DNA of 64,000 bases from Vanessa cardui (GCF_905220365.1 NC_061143.1:11780001-11844000); one strand, 5' to 3'. Shown: positions 11,857 to 24,036, counted from the first letter of the stretch. The notes: a model not told the origin generated them from the sequence alone. Program-made: numbers and translations.

Positions 11857-12732
11857 TTTTATAATAAATAAATAAAATAAAAGAAGAACACAGATAATCT
11901 AGAATTGTAAACTACTGAATCGGGAACTACTTTTGCTAGACGAAAGAACACGATAACCTTTGAAGCTAAGCGATGTCCACAAACTGAAGGCTTTGTTAAC
12001 CACGCTGTGACATCTTGATCCTTAAATTATAATCCATCAAACTCTTATTATATCTAATTTGAAATCGTTTCGTAATTTTTCTAATCTTACCAAACATTAC
12101 CCCATGCCTGATATTCGAAGGTCACTCGAAATAATTTACGAATCGTGACAGCTCGCGGCGAAAACACAAAGGTTTCGTTAAATGGTTCTTTTTTATAATT
12201 TAAACAAATTCTTTGACATCTTATTAACATACATTTACAATCTGTCCATCAGAAGCCGTGTTAGGTAATCCAAGGATTGAAAACTGACGAAATGTTAAAC
12301 GAAACAATGTAACGTACAATTCTTTTGAACGAATGTCTTTGAGAGGATAAAGTTTAAAATTGTAAACATGTTTATTTTAATTTAAATTTTATTTTGTATC
12401 ATCAAGGGGCTTTACAAAATTAAATTGATTGTAAATACGATTGCTTCAAATAGTGTATTCGTACTTCATTCAACATTACTCACAATATTTTTGTCAACTT
12501 AACAATAAATCCTTAGTTGATCATAATTACAACTTCGGAAAGTTAAGTTAAAAAGGAGTTGCCTCTTTTACTTTATCATCATCTATATAGTTTTGTATAA
12601 CATAATAAAATTTGTGTATTCATACTTATGCAAATTTTCTTTTTTATATTTAAGTATTTAGGAACCGTAAAACAATTTTTTGAAGCTACATACGATTATA
12701 GCAAACATATAGTAATGCAACCGCATTTATTA

Positions 12733-12960
12733 CTAGTTGGTAGGGCTTTGTGCAGACCCGTCTGGGTAACCACCACCCAGACATCACATATCCTAACAAA
12801 CAATAATACTTAGTATTGTTGTAACATAACATAACATACTCCTAAGATTTGGGTCGCATTGGTGATGTAAGGTACTGTCAATGTTTCATTCAGCGCCAGC
12901 CATAATGACCATTTACCATCTCTTAGTCCAGTTGTCAGTCCTACCTATTACATAAAAAAA
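12733..12960 (+). mobile_element. Bm1-like SINE with internal deletion
   Basis: The head 'agttggtagggctttgtgca' and the tail ('accatttaccatc', A-run) are present. The middle after the 'tagtattgttg' block is replaced by a short 'aacataacataacat' repeat. Confidence 0.7.
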
Positions 12961-13349
12961 CTACTTTGTTACAAAGATTATTAAGTAGACAAAGCTGTAT
13001 TAGTAACGCTGAACTTCTTTTTATTCAGTTGGTATATTCTTTGGAAACGTTGTGTAAAATACAGCAAATGATCACAGCTCGAAACCTATTAACGTTAACA
13101 ATACAACATCAATAGAGAAACATTAAAGTACACAATGACTATACATTAGTTTGTAGATTAATTTGTAATAAGTTTATAATCAGTGGTGACAAGTGCAAGA
13201 CCTTTATAACAGATCACGGATAAGAAATCCATTTACGAGATCTTATTCATTGCACCCGTACGGTTGCAAAACGTTGCGTCAGTCGAGAAGGTCGAAGTCT
13301 ATTATGAATTCCAACAAACATAAGTAAACATGTTATATAGAGGAATGTT

Positions 13350-13650
13350 TACTAGCCAGTGTACCTACAGCAGATAGAGCTGAGATGGCTCAGTTGTTAG
13401 AACGCGTGCATCTTAGCCGATGATTTCGGCTTCAAATCCAGGCAAACACCTCTATATATATATATATATATGCCACATGTGCATTCCACCAACCCGCATT
13501 GGAACAGCGTGGTGGAATATGTTCCAAACCCTCTCCTTAATGGAAGAGGAGGTTTTAGCCCAGCATATGGAAATTTATAGGCTGTTACTGTGCTGCACTG
13601 CACTGTACCTACAGGCACAAGGGACATTACATCTTAGCTCCCAAGGTTAA
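13350..13650 (+). mobile_element. Bm1-like SINE remnant interrupted by a tRNA-like SINE
   Basis: Flanks 13350-13370 ('agccagtgtacctacag') and 13604-13650 ('tgtacctacaggcacaaggg' onward) are adjacent pieces of the Bm1-like consensus. They share the 11-base duplication TGTACCTACAG created by the nested insertion. Confidence 0.75.
13371..13603 (+). mobile_element. tRNA-like SINE with TA expansion, flanked by target-site duplication
   Basis: Contains the tRNA-like head (box A/B region), a TA microsatellite at about 13451-13470 replacing part of the body, the 'ccaacccgcattggaacagc' block and the 'ggctgttactg' tail. Flanked by TGTACCTACAG at 13360-13370 and 13604-13614. Open frames here on both strands are SINE artefacts. 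Confidence 0.85.
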
Positions 13651-13699
13651 TAGTCTTGATAGCCCGAGTCTATTATGATTTTTTTTTTTTCATTCAATT

Positions 13700-13823
13700 G
13701 TGTAACTACAGGCACAAGGGGCATAATATCTCAACTCCCAAGGTTCGTAAGAGCCGAGATGGCCTAGTTGTTATAACGCGTGCATCTTAGTCGATGATTT
13801 CGGGCTTAAACCCAGGCAAGCAC

Positions 13824-13879
<56 letters not shown>

Positions 13880-14140
13880 GTTTATAATTCATCTCGTGCT
13901 CGGCGGTGATAGAAAATTCGCGAGGAAACCTGCATATGTCTAATGTCATAGAAATTCTGCCACAAGTGCATTACACCTACCCGCATTGGAACAGCGTAAT
14001 AATAAGTTCCAAACCCTCTGCTTAATGGGAGAGAAGGCCTTAGCCCAACAGTGGGAAATTTACAGGCTGTTACAAGCTTGGTGGCACATACCTTACAGCG
14101 CCAATGTCTATGGATGCCAAGGACTATCAGGTGATCCATA
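13700..14140 (+). mobile_element. Second Bm1-like SINE split by a tRNA-like SINE
   Basis: Left part 13700-13750 ('tgtaactacaggcacaagg' to 'cccaaggtt') and right part 14075-14140 ('ttggtggcacat' to 'tatcaggtgatcc') belong to one Bm1-like copy. The inserted SINE occupies 13751-14074. The near-duplicated CAAGGTT/CAAGCTT at the joints may be the target-site duplication. Confidence 0.7.
13751..14074 (+). mobile_element. tRNA-like SINE with long TA microsatellite
   Basis: Head 'gagccgagatggcctagttg', box-B-like region, then a TA run of roughly 48 bases at about 13830-13877, then the conserved body through 'cattggaacagcg' to 'ggaaatttacaggctgttac'. The 92-codon minus-strand frame at 13882-14160 comes from this repeat. 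Confidence 0.85.
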
Positions 14141-14563
14141 TAAACGTATAACTTCTTCATAAAAAAAATGAATCTGTAGGTATAGTCGTGCTGGTTACTA
14201 ATGAAAGAGTATTTCAGTTAAAATTCGTGTTTACAAATTTATAGTTGTTAAATCTGTTAATTAATTAAATAGCTAAACATCTTGTTGTTTCAGTCTTATA
14301 TATTTCATTAAATTAATAATTATTATCGTTGTTTACATAAATTTACAACTGAGATTCTTATCGATCCTCGTTAGAATCTGTAAACATTGGTACATTTACA
14401 TTGTATTAAGTCTCGTAACATGATGATGCAAAAGTGCTTATTAGGACATACCTATATAAGGGATAAAGAATATTATCATATATGAATGATAACATGGTCT
14501 GATAAAGAAAGGAACACAGAAGACTATCAATAAGAATTCTATATCATATCATAATATTATAAA

Positions 14564-14773
14564 TCTATACTATTATTATCAATGCGAATGTACCAGTCTG
14601 ATACCTCATAACGCTTAAACCGCTGAACTAATATAGATGAAGCTTGATAGAGCGATAGATTGAGTCCCGAGAAAGGACATAGACTACTTTTTTAATTCAC
14701 ACCTTGAGGCCTTAAATGGGGGTAACGGTTTGTGTGCTATACATTCATTTTGTAGCCATAGTCTTAGCTAGTT
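14564..14773 (+). mobile_element. Helitron-like element, diverged
   Basis: Carries 'taacgcttaaaccgctgaac', 'gagtcccgagaaaggacata' and a terminal 'cttagctagt', the hallmarks of the Lep1-type group. Confidence 0.55.
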
Positions 14774-14805
14774 TTTTTCATAAAATTACATATATTGTAA
14801 ATTTA

Positions 14806-14978
14806 CTTGGATATGTACCACCAACCAACCAGGTAGAGTTCCGTTGAATGGTGAGAGAGCCGGTGTTTAAACGGTTGGTGTCACATGTTATGAAAAATGG
14901 CGATGTAAGAGATAGGTTCTATCAGTGTCACAGCGTTTATGGAGAAACTACTATCCCATTTGCCAGCCTCCATTAAAA
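14806..14978 (+). repeat. Bm1-like SINE, strongly decayed
   Basis: Recognisable only by order: 'gtaccaccaacc', 'aatggtgagagagccggtgt', 'ggttggtgtcac', 'ggcgatgtaagaga', 'tatgg', 'cccatttgccagcc'. Confidence 0.4.
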
Positions 14979-16851
14979 GAGGACGTAGATAAAGGTCTGG
15001 CGATGAATAAAATAAATTCTTATTTTAATAATAAAAAACTTTATTTTTGGAATCGGCTTAAACAGCGAGTACCACAATAATTTAATAAGTGTCCTTTGTC
15101 CGATGTAATTAAAGGTAATTATTGTTTCCGTCGTGTGTCAGCGACGTTACTGACCTTTACCTAAATATATATTTACATCTGATTGATGCCTATCTAGGTC
15201 ATTAATTAGACAGCAGGCTAACTGGTAATGATGTGAAAAGTAGATCAATGGAAGTTTACATTTACGGGTATTAAAATTCTATATAATATTGCTGAAGGTT
15301 TTCTTCAAAGAGAAGCGAAGGAATCTATGCTTTAATACCACTTTATTATAATCTACAATTATATTATAAAGGTGTTTAAACAAAGAGGTATTTGTATGTA
15401 GAGACTAAACTACGGAACTAATTCAATTTTAAAAATGCTTTACTGCTAGTTACATTATTCCTGAGTGCAGTTTGGTAAACTGCCGTACGAACCCGAGACT
15501 GATCAAGTATTTTTAACAGTAATCGTCATATCAGCGGATAGAACGCTAAATTACCAAAATTACTGTAGGACTTAACAAAAACCTTTAAACCTCATTTCTC
15601 AAACGCAACGCTTTGGCGCTTCAGCTCTTCTTCCTCGCTACAATGCGGACCATAATTATGATTTTTACAAGTGAATTTACACAATTTACAAAGTGAAATG
15701 AATTAGTCTTGAGACTTTCGTAATATGTCGATTGCCAATAAAATATATTAGTCGCAAGTGAACATTTACTTTTAACAAATTAATTTCATTATAATGGCTG
15801 TAATTCTACAATACAAAATAACATACAATAAACTTTACGTAAATTCTCACTAACGATTGCTGAATCGATTGTGTGTAACAAAACACACGCAAAAAGTTAC
15901 TATTTTCACAAATCCAGCGTAAGCTATTTCGTCATTATAAATTAATGCTAAACGTTTCACTTCTGTGCAGAAATTTGTGCTTCTTAAGAGAAGCATTATT
16001 ATTGGTTATGCTTCTCGACGCGTGGATTTCCTCGTGATATTTTAACGCCGCCAAGAAGATGATGATTTATTTTTACATACACATAGTTGCGTACAAAATT
16101 TTGCAGTTAAAAAATTAATAGGTATAAATAATAATCAATAGGAACTGAACTGAGGTAAAACTTTTTGCTCATTATTACGTCAATTAGTTGATCAAAATTA
16201 ATCAATTATTCTAATTGATATATGTAAGAAAATCCATTCCTTTGTCTGTTTCATTTTCATATATCACATCAAACTATTATGAAATTTTGTATTGATGTTG
16301 TTAGAGATATAGAACGATAACTGTGACATATCTACATATATGGGTACCAATCAGATAACAGATTAATAGAACCATACCTAACAAAAGACCACTATCAATT
16401 TTTATACTGTCCTCCCTCACTGACGGAAATTGGTACATAATTATATGATATCAATACGTTTAAAGATATTACGCATTAAGTAAAACTAAAACGTAATATA
16501 AGCCAGCTAATGTTTTCGAATGCGATAAATTTATCAACAAAGACATAGCAAATTATTCACGAGTCACACGCAATCAGCAGAATTCCTACGCGGTCAGCTG
16601 ACAAAGGTTAAGGCTGACTGCTCACCGAACACACGTTGATTTATATGACAAACGGAATTTACCGTGGAGTAATACTATGGAAGTTACGTTCATTCTATAC
16701 TGTTAAAAACAAACATCATTATTATTTATTTATACAGAAGAATTACAATTTTCATAGTCAAAGAAAAACTAAACGACCAGAAAAAGGTACTAGGATCTCA
16801 GAAGATCAAAGAGAGAGAAAAAATCTATAATTTCGTATTGTTTATACTAAT
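14979..16851. other. Intronic sequence; no gene or repeat recognised
   Basis: AT-rich, stops in all frames. The 64-codon frame at 16636-16830 lacks coding features. Confidence 0.45.
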
Positions 16852-17036
16852 ACTAGTTGTTGTTCACGGTTTCACTCTCATTTTAGGGGGTTGATTGTCA
16901 CACGTTAAGCAAAAAATTAGTAAATGCCCTTTCTTGGTTCAAGTTTCATCAAATTCGGTTAATTGGTTTGGTAGTGAAAAACCAACAGGCAGACAGACAG
17001 ATAGAGTTACTTTCACATTTATAATATTAATATAGA
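16852..17036 (-). mobile_element. Helitron-like element, minus orientation
   Basis: On the + strand it begins CTAGTTGTTGTTCACGG and ends 'cagacagacagatagagtta' + 'ctttcacatttataatatta'. Read on the minus strand, this is the standard start, 'ctgtctgtctg' block and CTAG end. It lies head-to-head with the next element. Confidence 0.65.
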
Positions 17037-17223
17037 TTACAAATGCGAAAGATACTTATTTTGTCTTATTGTTCTTCCACGGTAATCCACTAAACCGAAT
17101 TTAATGATATGAATCCAAACGATATATAGGATATTTTTTACATATTAGGTGTCATGTACTAATATTTTTTATTAGTGCATGACATCCAACCTCTAAAAGA
17201 CGAGCTAAGCTACGACAATTAGT
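17037..17223 (+). mobile_element. Helitron-like element containing a 15-bp hairpin
   Basis: Begins 'acaaatgcgaaagatac' and includes 'ccactaaaccgaatttaatg'. The interior has an inverted repeat, 17150-17164 and 17170-17184, with one mismatch and a T5 loop. The CTAG end is eroded. Confidence 0.5.
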
Positions 17224-17520
17224 TTACAATATGAAACAGAAATGGCTAATATGTATTTGCAGTTCTTGAGAAGTGTCGTCAGTTTTATCGTCTTCGTCCA
17301 GCGTCCTGTGTGACCGTGTCAAATTTGGAGGACGATGCGTCTTTCACTTGATCTTTCCATCTCGTCAATGCACAACCTTGCCTATAAATATTTCTAAAAA
17401 TACCAATATTATTGTCAAAGTATTAGTGGCATTTTTGTTTCATATATATTTTTAATTGGTTATAAAATGTGTTTCTTTGATAATAGTTTTTTCTCCACTT
17501 TGGTAGAATATAATATGATG

Positions 17521-17684
17521 ACTCACTCATGTGTTCTACACTTGAGACAAATGTAATACAATGGCAAGCAGTAATACTCAGTATTGTTGTCTTCCAGTTT
17601 GAAGAGTAACCAAATGTGAAGTTTCATAAGGGCCCAATGTTTATGAGCAGTGGTCATCACTGAGCATCAGATGACCTATTTGAA
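17521..17684 (+). repeat. Bm1-like SINE, decayed
   Basis: Has 'actcactcatgtgttctac', 'gtaatactcagtattgttg', 'ttccagtttgaagagt' and a degraded 3' part ('gcatcagatgacctatttg'). Confidence 0.55.
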
Positions 17685-18919
17685 TCCAAATCTTCAGAAA
17701 CACTTCCCTTATACCTTACATATACTCTAACGACTTTAATATTTTAAATTTGGAATTATAAAGTTACTAAATTGAAATCACCAATAATTTTTTTTTTTTT
17801 ATTCGAACTATTAATTATTTGTTTTTGTAAATCTTTTGGTACTTTTAAACCATAAGTTGATAATGACAAGCTTTACTATTTTGCTTAGGATTAAATACAT
17901 CTGTTCCTGTTTTTCCGTCTAATGTGTTACGATGATTACATCGGAGTAAGTATTGTTGCGATATTCATCAAGATAAACTCTCGCGGTTTTAAAATCAAGA
18001 AAGCAGTGTTACCGTTGCGAAAGTACTAATAAAACGCTGTAATAATAGGAAATTATCGTCATGATAGCGTTTCCGTCTTGTAATGTGATATCGTCTTAGT
18101 TTAAATATACAATACAAATGGAATATTAAACAGAGGTTCCGTATTAAATTTTTTATAGAAATAATAAGGTATAAATGGTAATCACTGCCGATTAACATTG
18201 GTAATGTAAGAAATATTAACCAACCCTTATAACTATTACTAAGTAGTAGCACTATTGTTTTGCGGTGGAATATCAGATGAGGCTGTGTGTACTCCGATAG
18301 ATCCGGTGGTAGATCCGGATAAAGTATATTTTGATTTTTCGTACCTTCCGAGTCTGCAAAACCCTAAAAATGTGGGTATTAAAATTCAATACTTAACAAT
18401 ACCTTGATACAAATTATTTAAAATCGCTCATAAAAGCATAATGAAATAAAGAATATTGTTATATATTCGTTTAGATACATAATGACAACAAACTTACGAG
18501 TTTGTTTAGTACGATGATTACGATTTATTTGAAAGTGCCATTATTATAAAAATGTACATAATTTAATAGATATCAATAACTAGTTTTAATGAAAATTAAA
18601 TTAAAGACACCAGATAACCTCTGATGACCGAACGTAAATTACTTAAATAACGAATGACTCACGAGATGAATACTTATGAATAATGATGTTTTTATTTCTA
18701 AATTCTTTCAATCAAGTTGAGATAAAAATTGTATTATGTAAAACATTTTTATGAGCATTCAGTAAATCATAAATTGTAATAAGTAGATGTGATTCGTGCA
18801 TGGGAAATTGGACCATCTAATGTAGTAACCATTTATTATAAGGTTCATTTTCCCGTCTAGATTATGATATTTTATTGTCACTACGACCCATTTCCGGACA
18901 TTTTAACTGAAAGAAACAT
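17685..18919. other. Intronic sequence; nothing recognised
   Basis: AT-rich with short chance frames, the longest 85 codons on the minus strand at 17995-18252, which has no motif or splice context. Confidence 0.45.
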
Positions 18920-19045
18920 TGTACCTTAGATCGCCTATGCCGCCAATCTTGGGAGCCATGATGTAATGTCCCTTGTGCCTGTATTTACACTGAATAACTA
19001 ACCACAAACTCAAACACCCTTTTTCAATTTGGAAGCATTACACCT
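18920..19045 (-). repeat. Bm1-like SINE fragment
   Basis: Minus-strand match over 'cgccaatcttgggagccatg', 'atgtaatgtcccttgtgcct' and 'tgtatttacactg'. Confidence 0.6.
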
Positions 19046-19064
19046 TTTGATAATCAAATAAACA

Positions 19065-19150
19065 CTACCAGCGGTTCGGAAAAGAAAATACCCTAAACTT
19101 AGAAGAACCGGCGAATGATGATGAAACCGGCGGTCTCAATTTTTTTGTCA
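19065..19150 (-). repeat. LINE 3' fragment (CCGGTTC core)
   Basis: 'ctaccagcggttcggaaaag' and 'agaagaaccggcgaat' match the core shared with the fragments at 43361 and, on the other strand, 25730 and 46845. Confidence 0.5.
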
Positions 19151-19344
19151 AACTTATTATTTACGTAAGTATATTTAATATGAATAGAAATAGCCAGGAG
19201 CCAGTTATTTAATTTAAGTGCTTAACACAAAAAATAATGAATAAAAAATGTATACGGTACAAGATTATATAGAAGATAGGAAAGCGTGGAATTTGTAATC
19301 ATTGATTTTCATTAATTATAATAAATTTAATTGTATATGATTCC

Positions 19345-19465
19345 CGTTTCTTGCTATTATCGATGTGGAATCTACAATCCAATCCGTTGATAGCTTTACA
19401 CTTGTAAAATGACGATTTAAATTGCTTGAAGATTGTTGTTACCATACTTGACCAAAGTGTATTTA
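19345..19465 (+). repeat. LINE 3' fragment, diverged
   Basis: 'gtttcttgc', 'tggaatctac', 'gatagctttacacttgtaaa' and 'atgacgatttaaattgctt' follow the order of the better copy at 25730-26016. Confidence 0.5.
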
Positions 19466-19588
19466 TATTAATAACACACAGACCGATACACAGATTGATA
19501 GTATTTGTATAATAGAGGATTAATAATTTAAAATAATAAATAATATAGTAATTATTATTATTTGATAGTAATAAATTAATATTTATTA

Positions 19589-19733
19589 GAGGTAGGAGAC
19601 CACCAATGCATGGATTGTGTGAAAGATGTGGCTGGAAAGAATGTTACTTGTGAGAAAGAGTGGTTCGGAAGAAGACATGCTGCGCCGACACCAAATAAAT
19701 TTGGGATAATGGCAGGAGGATGATGATGATGAG
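19589..19733 (+). mobile_element. 3' end of a non-LTR retrotransposon with GAT-repeat tail
   Basis: Encodes, in a shifted frame, a version of the C-terminal block CVKDVAGKNVTCEKEW...RRHAAPTPNKFG and ends in 'ggaggatgatgatgatga'. The same element end is found reversed at 28739 and 34995. The reading frame is broken, so this is a dead copy. Confidence 0.65.
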
Positions 19734-20227
19734 TAAAATATTTTTGCTCGGTTCGAGTCTGCAGTCGATTTTATCAGATAATACTTCTAAAAACAAAGAA
19801 GTTGCACTTCGCAATTTTAATGAAATAAAATCGTGGTATCCCATTGACTCTCAGTTATGTTATTGTTCGAAAAATGCAATCCTTACATAGTTCAATGGTG
19901 AGGACAATGGCATTTTTGCACATACTTTCTTTGTCGCAAAACACGCGGTGAATTATAAACTTATCTTTAGAAATAGCTTAGCACCTTCGCAAGTTAAAGC
20001 GCAAAAGAAAAAAAAACGCTTCTATTCAGGTAATTGATTTTTTTTTAAATCTTTTTTCTATTGTGCCCAGATTTAATCTAGTACTTTGGTTATGAAGATA
20101 ATTGGTGATGCAGTGGGGTATAGGACTAATTTTTATATAAGAGATTGTCATGTTTTTCTCGTGGAAAGATTTGTGTAGGTCTGCCATTATATGTTTGTTG
20201 ATTATACTACCGAACATTTATTGTATT

Positions 20228-20340
20228 GTCGTGTTTCGGTCAGTAGGGCGAATGAATCAATGTAATCATAGGAACAAAGCGATACATCCTTTATTTTAAG
20301 GTTGTTGACGGTGAGGACAGTCGCTGAAGAGGTCATATAA
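20228..20340 (+). repeat. Bm1-like SINE, strongly decayed
   Basis: Faint match: 'tcggtcagtagggcgaatga', 'atcaatgtaatcataggaac', 'aaggttgttgacg'. Confidence 0.3.
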
Positions 20341-20901
20341 TATGTGTAAAATCATTAAAAAAATTGAATTTTAGAATATTACAGTACATACAGTAATGGT
20401 TAATTCATTCTGCAGAGTAAAATATTTGTAGCCTATAGCACTACGCGCGTTGATACTTTTTTTTAGTATGAAATGAATTATTTGTAACAAACAAAAATTA
20501 AATATTTAAATACCCGTAATACTTGGGTTTGAATCCTTAATTAAAATTGAGGAATCATCTCGCTTTAGGATAGTTATAGATAGTTTGTATGTAACTATTT
20601 CAGAAGAAATTAACGTAAGCAATTAATTAACGTAAGTTTAGTATCTTAAAGAGTTTTATACTTAACGGTCAAGCAACAATGATCTGCGTTACGGAGCGAA
20701 GGGCAAGTGAGCCAGTGTTACGGGCATTAAGACTAACAATTAATATTGTAGGTACTCGAATGACTACTCAAATTACGAACAAGAAAACTTATTAGAGCGC
20801 TTAGGGATTTGAACCTTAGTCTAACTAATAGGCCATTTTAGTTTTATAATTATTTGTTTAATTTGAATTTGTATATTGTATGTACTCAACCTAAAACTAT
20901 A

Positions 20902-21408
20902 CTTCTATATTATAAATGTGATAGTAACTTTGTCTGTCTATCTGTCGCTCTCACTAACAAACCGCTGAACCGAATTTGATGAAATTTGGTATGAAACAAA
21001 TTTGAACTCCAAGGACATTTGTTACTTTTTTGCCTAACACTAGACAACCAAACCCTTAACAACAACAGCCTCTAAATTCCCACTGCTAGGCTAAAGGCCT
21101 CCTCTCCCTTTGAGGAGAAGGTTTGAAACATATTCCACCACGCTGATCCAATGCGGGTTGGTGGAATACACATGTGGCAGAACTTCTATGAAATTGGTCA
21201 CATGCAGCTTTCTTCACGATGTTTTCCTTCACCACCGAACACGAGATGAATTATAAAGACAAATTAAGCACATGAATCAGCGGTGCTTGCCTGGGTTTGA
21301 ACCCGCAATCATCGGTTAAGATGCACGCGTTCTAACCACTGGGCCATCTCAACTCTAAAAACTACTACAAACCCCTAAAACGCGAGCGAATCCGCAAGCG
21401 ACAACTAG
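20902..21408 (+). mobile_element. Helitron-like element interrupted by a tRNA-like SINE
   Basis: Left part 20902-21058 ('tattataaatgtgatagtaa', 'aaaccgctgaaccgaatttg') and right part 21357-21408 ('aaacgcgagcgaatccgcaa', CTAG at 21405-21408) are the two ends of one element. The SINE sits between them. Confidence 0.75.
21059..21356 (-). mobile_element. tRNA-like SINE, full length, nested
   Basis: Minus-strand copy: + strand 'aacaacaacag' tail, 'ctttgaggagaagg', 'ccaatgcgggttggtggaat', 'cgatgttttccttcaccacc', box B 'tgggtttgaacccgc' and box A 'aaccactgggccatctc'. Good match to the other copies. Confidence 0.85.
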
Positions 21409-21540
21409 CCTTAAATAAGCTATCTAGCTAATTAAAGTTCAACAAACTAGCACGGTGAAGGTAATAAGAATCACATGAAATATTTCCACTAAACAGATTA
21501 GAAGCGATACGGAAATCGCTGTCAACACGTGATCGATATG

Positions 21541-21616
21541 GTAGAATAATAATAAGCGATATCATTGGTGGATATGATTCGTGTAGAATAATATTAAGCT
21601 ATATCATTGGTGGAAA
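21541..21616 (+). repeat. Short tandem duplication, about 42-bp unit
   Basis: 'gtagaataat.at.aagc.atatcattggtgg' occurs twice, at 21541-21571 and 21583-21613, with few differences. Confidence 0.7.
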
Positions 21617-21938
21617 AAAAATTAATAGCGACAGTCGCGTGCTGTAATGAGGGCAAATGCCAATGAAACTTTCACCAAGGTCGGCCTATTGTGCATTGTT
21701 CCGCTATGGGAATTAGTTGGTTCGTGGTTTACTTGAACTGGTTCCAAGAATATAATCGGGTACCACATTTTAATCGATCTTAAACTGAAAGTGTCTTGGC
21801 TTACCAATATTGGGGCCGATTACTTACTGATTTGTCAATTGTGATATTTTGAAACAATTGACTGGATTATATTAACTGTTTAAATATTGCCTTGATTTCT
21901 GAACTGGTTAAACATTTTTTAATTATTATTAAGAGACT

Positions 21939-22239
21939 ATAAATTTCCCACTGCTGGGCTAAGGCCTCTTCTCCCTTCGAGGAGAAATTTTTGGAGTAAT
22001 TTCCACCACGTTGCTTCTATGCGGGATGGTAGATATACAAGTGTCCAAATTTTGTTGAAATTAGGCACATGCAGGTTTCCTCACGATATTTTCCTTCACC
22101 ACCGAGTACAAGATGAATTATAAAAACACACTAAACACATGATAAATCAGTGGTGAGCATCACTGCATACATTCTGGGTTGGAACCCGCGATGATCGGTT
22201 AAGATGCATGCGTTCTAACCACTGGGTCATATCGGCTCT
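21939..22239 (-). mobile_element. tRNA-like SINE, minus, moderately diverged
   Basis: Same order of blocks as at 21059: 'cccactgctgggctaaggcc', 'tgcaggtttcctcacgatat', 'gatcggttaagatgcatgcg', 'ttctaaccactgggtcat'. Confidence 0.8.
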
Positions 22240-22391
22240 TAAACTAAACGGGTATTAAATGTATATTATAGGATAGTTCTATGAAGATATATTATATGTA
22301 AATGCTCATTAAATATATATTAGTCATCACTCAATAGTGACTTAACGACCGATCACTCAAGTTTTATTTGACTCAAATACATCGTCTTAAT

Positions 22392-22620
22392 GACTAGGCC
22401 CAGTAGTCAGAATACATATATTCTAACCTAAGATTGTGAGTTCAAACTCACTGAGTTACCATGTACATTTGTGTTAATGATTAATCTCAACACGAAGAAA
22501 ACATCGTGAGGAAGTCTTCATATGTCGAATGTTGCATGGGTAAACACCAACATTCCCAATGAATAAACGGTGGAGCAAACTCCAATCTGCCCCTAAGAAG
22601 CCTAGCAGTGAGAAATGTAT
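22392..22620 (+). repeat. tRNA-like SINE, decayed
   Basis: 'ggcccagtagtcagaataca', 'gtgagttcaaactcac', 'gaaaacatcgtgaggaagtc' and 'gcctagcagtgagaaatgta' keep the order of the full-length copies. Confidence 0.6.
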
Positions 22621-22640
22621 ATTCGTTGCTTTTTAATTAA

Positions 22641-22892
22641 CTAGCGACCCGCCCCGACTTCGTACGGGTCTAATGCTCATACTGAATATACTACAGACTT
22701 TATTTATTCACGAAACTTCTAAAATTATCAGTGTTTCTTTATTATACTGTCCATGTATTATATACAAAAACCTTATTCACGAATCACTCTATATATTAAA
22801 AACCGCATCAAAATCCGATGCCTAGTTTTAAAGATTTAAATATACAAAGGGATATAGGTACAGAGAAAGCGACTTTATTTTATACTATGTAG
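22641..22892 (-). mobile_element. Helitron-like type K element, complete
   Basis: On the + strand it begins CTAGCGACCCGCCCCGACTT (the GC-rich terminal hairpin and CTAG end, reversed) and ends 'cgactttattttatactatg'. The interior matches five other copies. It reads on the minus strand. Confidence 0.7.
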
Positions 22893-23646
22893 TGATGTAA
22901 ACATTAGCACCAAGGAGGTAGTTGTCCTTTTGCGTCTCGCTATTATCATTTTGATTAACTCTGTGTTTGATATGTAAAGAAATTTTATCATAACATTCGT
23001 AAGCGGTTTCTAGAAATTAGTACATTAAACTTTGCATTTGAAAACAGTCACCTCAATTCAACAAGATAACATTGCAATTTTATCATTATGATTAGAACAT
23101 TCCTTGTTATGTTAATATAGTATCAGTGATAATATTAGGTTCATAGCTTTCTATTCTAGCACTACATAGCATTAGAAAAGATTACTTTGGAATTATATTC
23201 ATAATATAAAAAAAAATCTCGAGTAAAAAAAATTACACTAACTTTTTGTCTTAAATATTAATATTTACTCTTTAATCAGAACATTTTATTGTACTGTACA
23301 CCATTTTTATTAATCAAAGCGTTTATCTTTCTATGTATAAATTGCCTTATTTGAAACTAAACTCGTGTAAGAGAAGACACAAAAACACATCGCATTACTA
23401 CTGTTAATCCAATCCAAGTTAATCTATTTCAACTTGTTATAAATCACAGTGAAACGGTGTAAATTACACCAAGCTCCTTGAACTATATCGATCTTATACA
23501 CGTCAACAAACCTTACAACTGCTCTAATGAGGGTAATTGGATATTTCAGATAATACTTTATAGTACGTACGAGTGCTACGTGTAAGGTGATCGCGAGTTT
23601 GATTCCTGTTACAGACAATCAACATGTATTATTTAAATCAACTGTT

Positions 23647-23884
23647 ACTTGGTGGTAGGGCTTTGTGCAAGGCCGTCTGGGTTAGTACCACACACTCATC
23701 AGTTATTCTACCGCCAAAGAACAGTACTCAGTATTGTTGTGTTCCGGTCTGAAGGGTGAGTGAGCCAATGTAACTACAGGCACAAGGGACATAACATCTT
23801 AGTTCCCAAGGTTGGTGGCACATTGACGATGCAAGGAATAGTTAATATTTCTTACAGCGTCATTGTCTATGGGTGATGGTGACT
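23647..23884 (+). mobile_element. Bm1-like SINE, 3'-truncated, well preserved
   Basis: 'acttggtggtagggctttgt', 'gttccggtctgaagggtgag', 'aactacaggcacaagggaca' and 'gtctatgggtgatggtgac', then an abrupt junction with an unrelated Helitron-like end. Confidence 0.8.
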
Positions 23885-23889
23885 ATTAG

Positions 23890-24036
23890 ATTAGTTGTCA
23901 GATGTTGGGCGTAAATGAGTTGTAGTCGTAGTCGTAGTTTCACAAATTTAATCGTAATCGGTTTAATAGTTTGACAGTGAAATGGTAACAGACAGATAGA
24001 TAAAGTTACATTCGCAATTATAATATTAGTATTAGA
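23890..24036 (-). repeat. Helitron-like end, minus orientation
   Basis: 'aatcgtaatcggtttaatag', 'ggtaacagacagatagataa' and 'cgcaattataatattagtat' are the reversed start of the Lep1-type group. Confidence 0.5.

Noticed and set aside
13882..14160. 92-codon minus frame
   Set aside because: Lies in the SINE at 13751-14074; a similar peptide arises from another SINE copy at 13397-13627.
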